A stretch of 6,249 bases of DNA, from positions 1-6,249 of the forward strand of contig JAUXCK010000180.1 of assembly GCA_030618925.1 (NCBI GenBank), given 5' to 3'. The stretch comes from Desulfobacteraceae bacterium (GTDB lineage Bacteria; Desulfobacterota; Desulfobacteria; Desulfobacterales; SURF-7). Below are positions 5,651 through 6,249 of this stretch, one piece after another. The notes under the pieces are model-generated. The model saw only the letters and a program-made list of their open reading frames with translations, was not told where the DNA came from and made no database searches. The position numbers and the translations under genes are program-made. Each line of letters opens with the position of its first letter. Position 1 is the stretch's first letter.

Positions 5651-6249
5651 ATGAAAGCAAAATTATTCCCCGTTGTGATGATTTCGTTCTTGGTGTTCGT
5701 GCTTTCAACCTTTGCCGTTGCAGAAACGGATCTTGAAAAGCCCAGGCTCGTACTTCAGATCACGATTGACCAGATGCGGGGCGATTATCCCATGCGTTAT
5801 AAGGACCGATTGGGAGAAGGCGGATTTCGATATCTTATGGAAAAGGGAACCCATTACACAAACGCCCACTTCAAACATGCGGATACGGAGACGCCCGTCG
5901 GCCATGCAGCGCTGTTCACCGGTACGGTTCCCGCGCACAACGGCATTGTCGCCGGCAATTGGTTTGATAAGGATAAGGGGCGCGTTATTTACAATTGTGA
6001 GGATGATCGTTATCCGATGATTGGAAAAGAGCCGGCACAGGGGAAAGGCAGAGCGCCCACCAATTTATTGTCTTCCACAATCGGCGATGAACTGGTGATC
6101 TCCAACAACAGTCGATCAAGGGTTTTCAGCGTGTCGATAAAGGACCGTGGGGCGATCCTTCCCGGTGGTCACACGGGTAAGGCCTTCTGGTATTCCAAAA
6201 GCGATGGCGCCTTTGTCAGCAGCACCTATTACTACAAAGAATATCCCGA
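5651..6249 (+). CDS. Secreted PafA-like alkaline phosphatase (phosphodiesterase/pyrophosphatase superfamily), N-terminal part (partial)
   Basis: The first 199 codons of a gene that runs off the right edge; family members are about 500-560 residues. A signal peptide is clear: K2/K4, hydrophobic 5-22, and A-V-A before E25 as likely cleavage site, so the enzyme works in the periplasm or is lipid-free secreted. After it come ITIDQMRGDY (D40, first metal ligand), TETPVGHAALFTGTVPAHNGIVAGNWFD with T81 as likely nucleophile, N103, and SIKDRGAILPGGH with K164 and R166. In PafA, as I recall, the equivalents are D38, T79, N100, K162 and R164; these fit apart from a one-residue shift at the Asn. It releases phosphate from organic monoesters. 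AGGAG (5641-5645) precedes two adjacent ATGs; the second (5651), 5 nt away, is preferred. No sequence link to the acyl-CoA genes is apparent. Confidence 0.88.
   Translation, partial: MKAKLFPVVMISFLVFVLSTFAVAETDLEKPRLVLQITIDQMRGDYPMRYKDRLGEGGFRYLMEKGTHYTNAHFKHADTETPVGHAALFTGTVPAHNGIVAGNWFDKDKGRVIYNCEDDRYPMIGKEPAQGKGRAPTNLLSSTIGDELVISNNSRSRVFSVSIKDRGAILPGGHTGKAFWYSKSDGAFVSSTYYYKEYP

Noticed and set aside
1..6249. tRNA, rRNA, CRISPR array, insertion sequence or attachment site
   Set aside because: None was seen: no cloverleaf-like segment, no regularly spaced repeats, no transposase or flanking terminal repeats.

Overview
The window looks like a piece of chromosome from an anaerobic acyl-CoA degrader, most likely a sulfate-reducing bacterium of the Desulfobacterota. 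This rests on gene content (BadH/BadI-type ring-degradation genes, a B12-dependent acyl-CoA mutase and a TetR regulator in one locus) and on overall gene style. No taxonomic marker is present, so the assignment is inference.

Left block, minus strand (about 4003 down to 1). A promoter-like TTGACA-N17-TATATA at 4057-4029 faces left. It is followed by a possible 31-codon leader ORF (3991-3896), a MenB/BadI-type crotonase (3909-3127), a BadH-like short-chain dehydrogenase (3043-2291), an acyl-CoA dehydrogenase (2205-1063), a classical enoyl-CoA hydratase (1023-232) and the first 56 codons of a methylmalonyl-CoA-mutase-type large subunit (169-1, running off the window). Gaps of roughly 40-85 nt fit one operon. 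Read from promoter-distal to promoter-proximal, the four enzymes give dehydrogenation, hydration, alcohol oxidation and C-C hydrolysis. This is the AliB-BadK-BadH-BadI order that converts cyclohexanecarboxyl-CoA to pimeloyl-CoA. The adjacent mutase suggests a carbon-skeleton rearrangement in the same pathway, for example of a cyclic or branched succinyl-CoA adduct. The actual substrate cannot be read from the sequence.

Middle (about 4004-4389). An AT-rich divergent control region with no convincing gene. It holds the leftward promoter, an 8+8 bp inverted repeat lying on its -10 box, a perfect TGTACC-T-GGTACA palindrome, and a weak rightward promoter.

Right block, plus strand. The most unusual gene is a 391-residue regulator (4390-5565) made of two complete TetR units fused head to tail. 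They align without a gap at a constant 196-residue offset, with about 38% identity, so this is probably a single-chain pseudo-dimer. After 85 nt comes the start of a secreted PafA-like alkaline phosphatase (5651 to the window edge), with signal peptide and the first active-site residues visible. Divergent placement makes the double-TetR protein the obvious candidate regulator of the left operon.
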